From the NCBI GenBank assembly GCA_902773035.1, contig CACYDB010000189.1:1-5452 (forward strand): a stretch of 5,452 nucleotides of DNA, given 5' to 3'. The position numbers and the translations under genes were made by a program. Position 1 is the first letter of the stretch, and the number at the start of each line of letters is the position of its first letter. The stretch is from an uncultured Ruminococcus sp. (GTDB lineage: Bacteria > Bacillota > Clostridia > Oscillospirales > Acutalibacteraceae). The notes beneath the pieces were generated by a model. The model saw nothing but the letters and a program-made list of their open reading frames with translations, did no database searches and was not told the DNA's origin. Positions 5,201 to 5,452 of the stretch are shown in pieces.

Positions 5201-5452
5201 TTGCACGCTGGCATTGTAAAGTATTTTTCGTCCATCTCAATCTCTTGAGTACCGTCCTCGGGAACAACAGTAAATCCCTTTGTGATATAGCCGTCGTCGG
5301 GCGTGAGCGTCAGCCTGACATTGTCATCTTTTTTTGCCGTTGCTTTATTCGCGGTGACTGTGCCATGCGCGGTGTTCGCAATTTTAACATCAAAGATAAT
5401 CTGTTTGGTCTGAGTCGTTGTATATTCTACTCCGAGGAAGGAGCAGCGCGCG
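2287..5452 (-). CDS. Giant secreted-type repeat protein (InlB B-repeats plus BspA-like LRR modules), 5'-partial
   Basis: The frame is open from the window edge to the stop at 2287-2289, giving at least 1054 residues; the in-frame ATG at 5233-5235 sits inside a repeat, so it is not the start. Counting from that ATG, the order is: a divergent InlB B-repeat ending at residue 20 and beginning before it (HGTVTANK...TPDDGY...FTMPACNVTV); module A at 27-290; three B-repeats at 298-521, each with a 'G-x-V-S' turn, 'TPD-x-GY' and 'MP-x-x-x-V-T-V'; module B at 527-787; and a C-terminal domain from about 825 to 982. Modules A and B hold BspA-type leucine-rich stretches (LVIPKTF-x-GK, LNENI, DYAFSWANS) and end in a CTDSRCKH motif. 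Residues 27-982 are rich in Asp, Thr, Tyr and Asn and have no membrane helix or LPXTG sorting signal. Such proteins are typically exported and mediate adhesion or binding. The signal peptide would lie beyond the right edge. The ligand is unknown. Confidence 0.88.
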   Translation of the reverse strand, partial: ARCSFLGVEYTTTQTKQIIFDVKIANTAHGTVTANKATAKKDDNVRLTLTPDDGYITKGFTVVPEDGTQEIEMDEKYFTMPACNVTVKANFAPITPRTEPYIDDEGEYHLGNVAYYEEDGKYYAVDEDGTIGDELVSVELSYFDFKPINGNSEYQINYYTGPTDTLTELVIPKTFKGKKITVLGSDAQDTLINYDGKTKTQFELILNENIEKISQYTFYTLWVSKVKGDTSSLSQIRDYAFSWANSTGGFKLDIKLDYEGDISHGIGIFNNMNVTAHLKHATKFTTSNTWHQSITYDFTDSHIYGEPTWKWADDYSSATAKFTCTDSRCKHTETVDADVTIDDQTSKTVYTARAEFENHTYTDEKEKNKDRYNVTIDDVDNGAVSVDKENPYEGEEVTLTITPDTGYKLDTCVVKDSDNHEIPLTDGKFIMPSSNVNVTVTFEQKEYDILYAETQSGWVSGPYSANYNDIVELKTTPAGGYELDTITVKDTNNQDVPVSDNKFTMPDSNVTVTVTFKKYDMNITYESDGHGTVSGAAKAQFNDIVPLTITPDEGYVLVNLYAEYGEWDDPANIIDNKLYMPDGDVTVYAEFTEITPAKEPYIDDEGEYHLGNVEYVQLGNSYFSVENGAVGAKLDSIDVSYFSFTDNGSAYQINYYTGPTDNLTDLVIPKTFSGKPITVLGTDYKNAFIANANPKPQFTLTLNENIQEIKGYSFYTMWVKKVQGDTSNLKRIGDYAFSWANSPDGYKLDIKLDYEGTITVGRGIFNNMTVTARVHHATGFNYGSFMQKSLTYVITDDAHTYGEPSWTWADDYKTATATFTCTDSRCKHKETVNANVTREYADGAPKYTGSVNFKGEAYTNVKALDNPLDALYNPSITAAGARDSDGNQFNLPNDLIYKKATLLGVQKKEAIKTDTAGTGMRFVAEISSEYFNNDDVDYGFEVVKTTKQNTSAFAGADGFDKMQELIDSNSSNIKTVSCKGTTNTVVGKGYGDNSADTTYKYVTLSVYDIPDAQGIAVRFYVEINGVRYYSGYTDSNNYSYRGCCTSYNTLVNAG
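2875..3657 (-). repeat. Module B: second copy of the ~265-residue BspA-like module in the giant protein
   Basis: This copy begins EPYIDDEGEYHLGNV and carries, in order, QINYYTGPTD, LVIPKTF, LNENI, DYAFSWANS, KLDIKLDYEG, GIFNNM, EPSWTWADDY and CTDSRCKH, ending near EAYTN. Every one of these blocks recurs in module A with few or no changes. The LRR-like part is in the first half; a Trp-rich strand region with Cys-x4-Cys-x-His closes it. Confidence 0.9.
3673..4344 (-). repeat. Three tandem divergent InlB B-repeats (about 75 residues each)
   Basis: Units lie at about 4120-4344, 3898-4119 and 3673-3897. Each has the beta-grasp-like B-repeat pattern: a Y-D/N-I/V-T-I strand, a small G-x-V-S-G turn, 'L-T-I-TPD-x-GY', a strand such as LDTITVKD, and 'K-F-x-MP-x-x-x-V-T-V-x-x-F'. 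The third is the most diverged, with AEYGEWDDPANII in place of the usual ITVKD strand. A fourth unit of the same kind lies at the right edge (about 5176-5404), before module A. The family usually forms rod-like spacers in surface proteins. Confidence 0.85.
4366..5157 (-). repeat. Module A: first copy of the ~265-residue BspA-like module in the giant protein
   Basis: Block order is the same as in module B. The 44-base segment at 5114-5157 differs from 3614-3657 at three positions, an offset of exactly 1500 bp. Near the other end (CAGCGCGAGTC on the + strand, 4466 versus 2975) the offset is 1491, so small in-frame indels have accumulated. This shows an internal duplication rather than independent domains. 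Confidence 0.9.

Noticed and set aside
5233..5235. ATG as the start of the giant protein
   Set aside because: The frame stays open to the window edge and the upstream residues complete a B-repeat (HGTV...TPDDGY...), so the codon is internal.

Overview
The window looks like a chromosomal segment of a gut-type, low-to-mid GC Clostridia (Firmicutes), most likely near Ruminococcus/Oscillospiraceae. This rests on AAGGAGG-type ribosome binding sites, AT-rich spacers, a very large secreted repeat protein of the InlB-B-repeat/BspA kind, and integrase and helix-turn-helix remnants of the sort carried by integrative elements in these bacteria. The assignment is inference from protein style; no rRNA or other taxonomic marker is present.

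Left part (1-1305, + strand): a GNAT N-acetyltransferase, probably missing its N-terminus at the window edge, is followed with an ATG/stop overlap by a short reading frame. That frame begins like an MmcQ/YjbR protein but breaks off and runs into a strong hairpin terminator (514-541). Next comes a degraded mobile-element zone. It holds a small minus-strand ORF with a good Shine-Dalgarno, a shard of a tyrosine recombinase (706-828), and a helix-turn-helix gene broken by a one-base frameshift (849-1250). The zone stops abruptly at the 3' half of a tRNA-Leu (anticodon CAG) running from the anticodon loop to the encoded CCA (1252-1305), with a terminator five bases later. A tRNA 3' half without its 5' half, next to integrase debris, is what the far attachment site of a tRNA-integrated element looks like.

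Middle (1338-1512): there is no gene. The spacer holds three degenerate tandem units of about 31 bp.

Right part (1513-5452, all minus strand; transcription runs right to left): first a giant secreted-type repeat protein entering from the right edge, then a 56-residue peptide gene whose Shine-Dalgarno overlaps the giant gene's stop, then, after a hairpin, a four-helix membrane protein of 178 residues. The giant protein is modular: a divergent InlB B-repeat, a ~265-residue BspA-like leucine-rich module, three more B-repeats, a second copy of the ~265-residue module starting exactly 1500 bp away, and a C-terminal domain of unknown function with no LPXTG anchor. The peptide is tightly coupled to it and has a conserved-looking leader-like N-terminus. 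Together the three minus-strand genes look like one cell-surface locus, but no function can be assigned from sequence alone.
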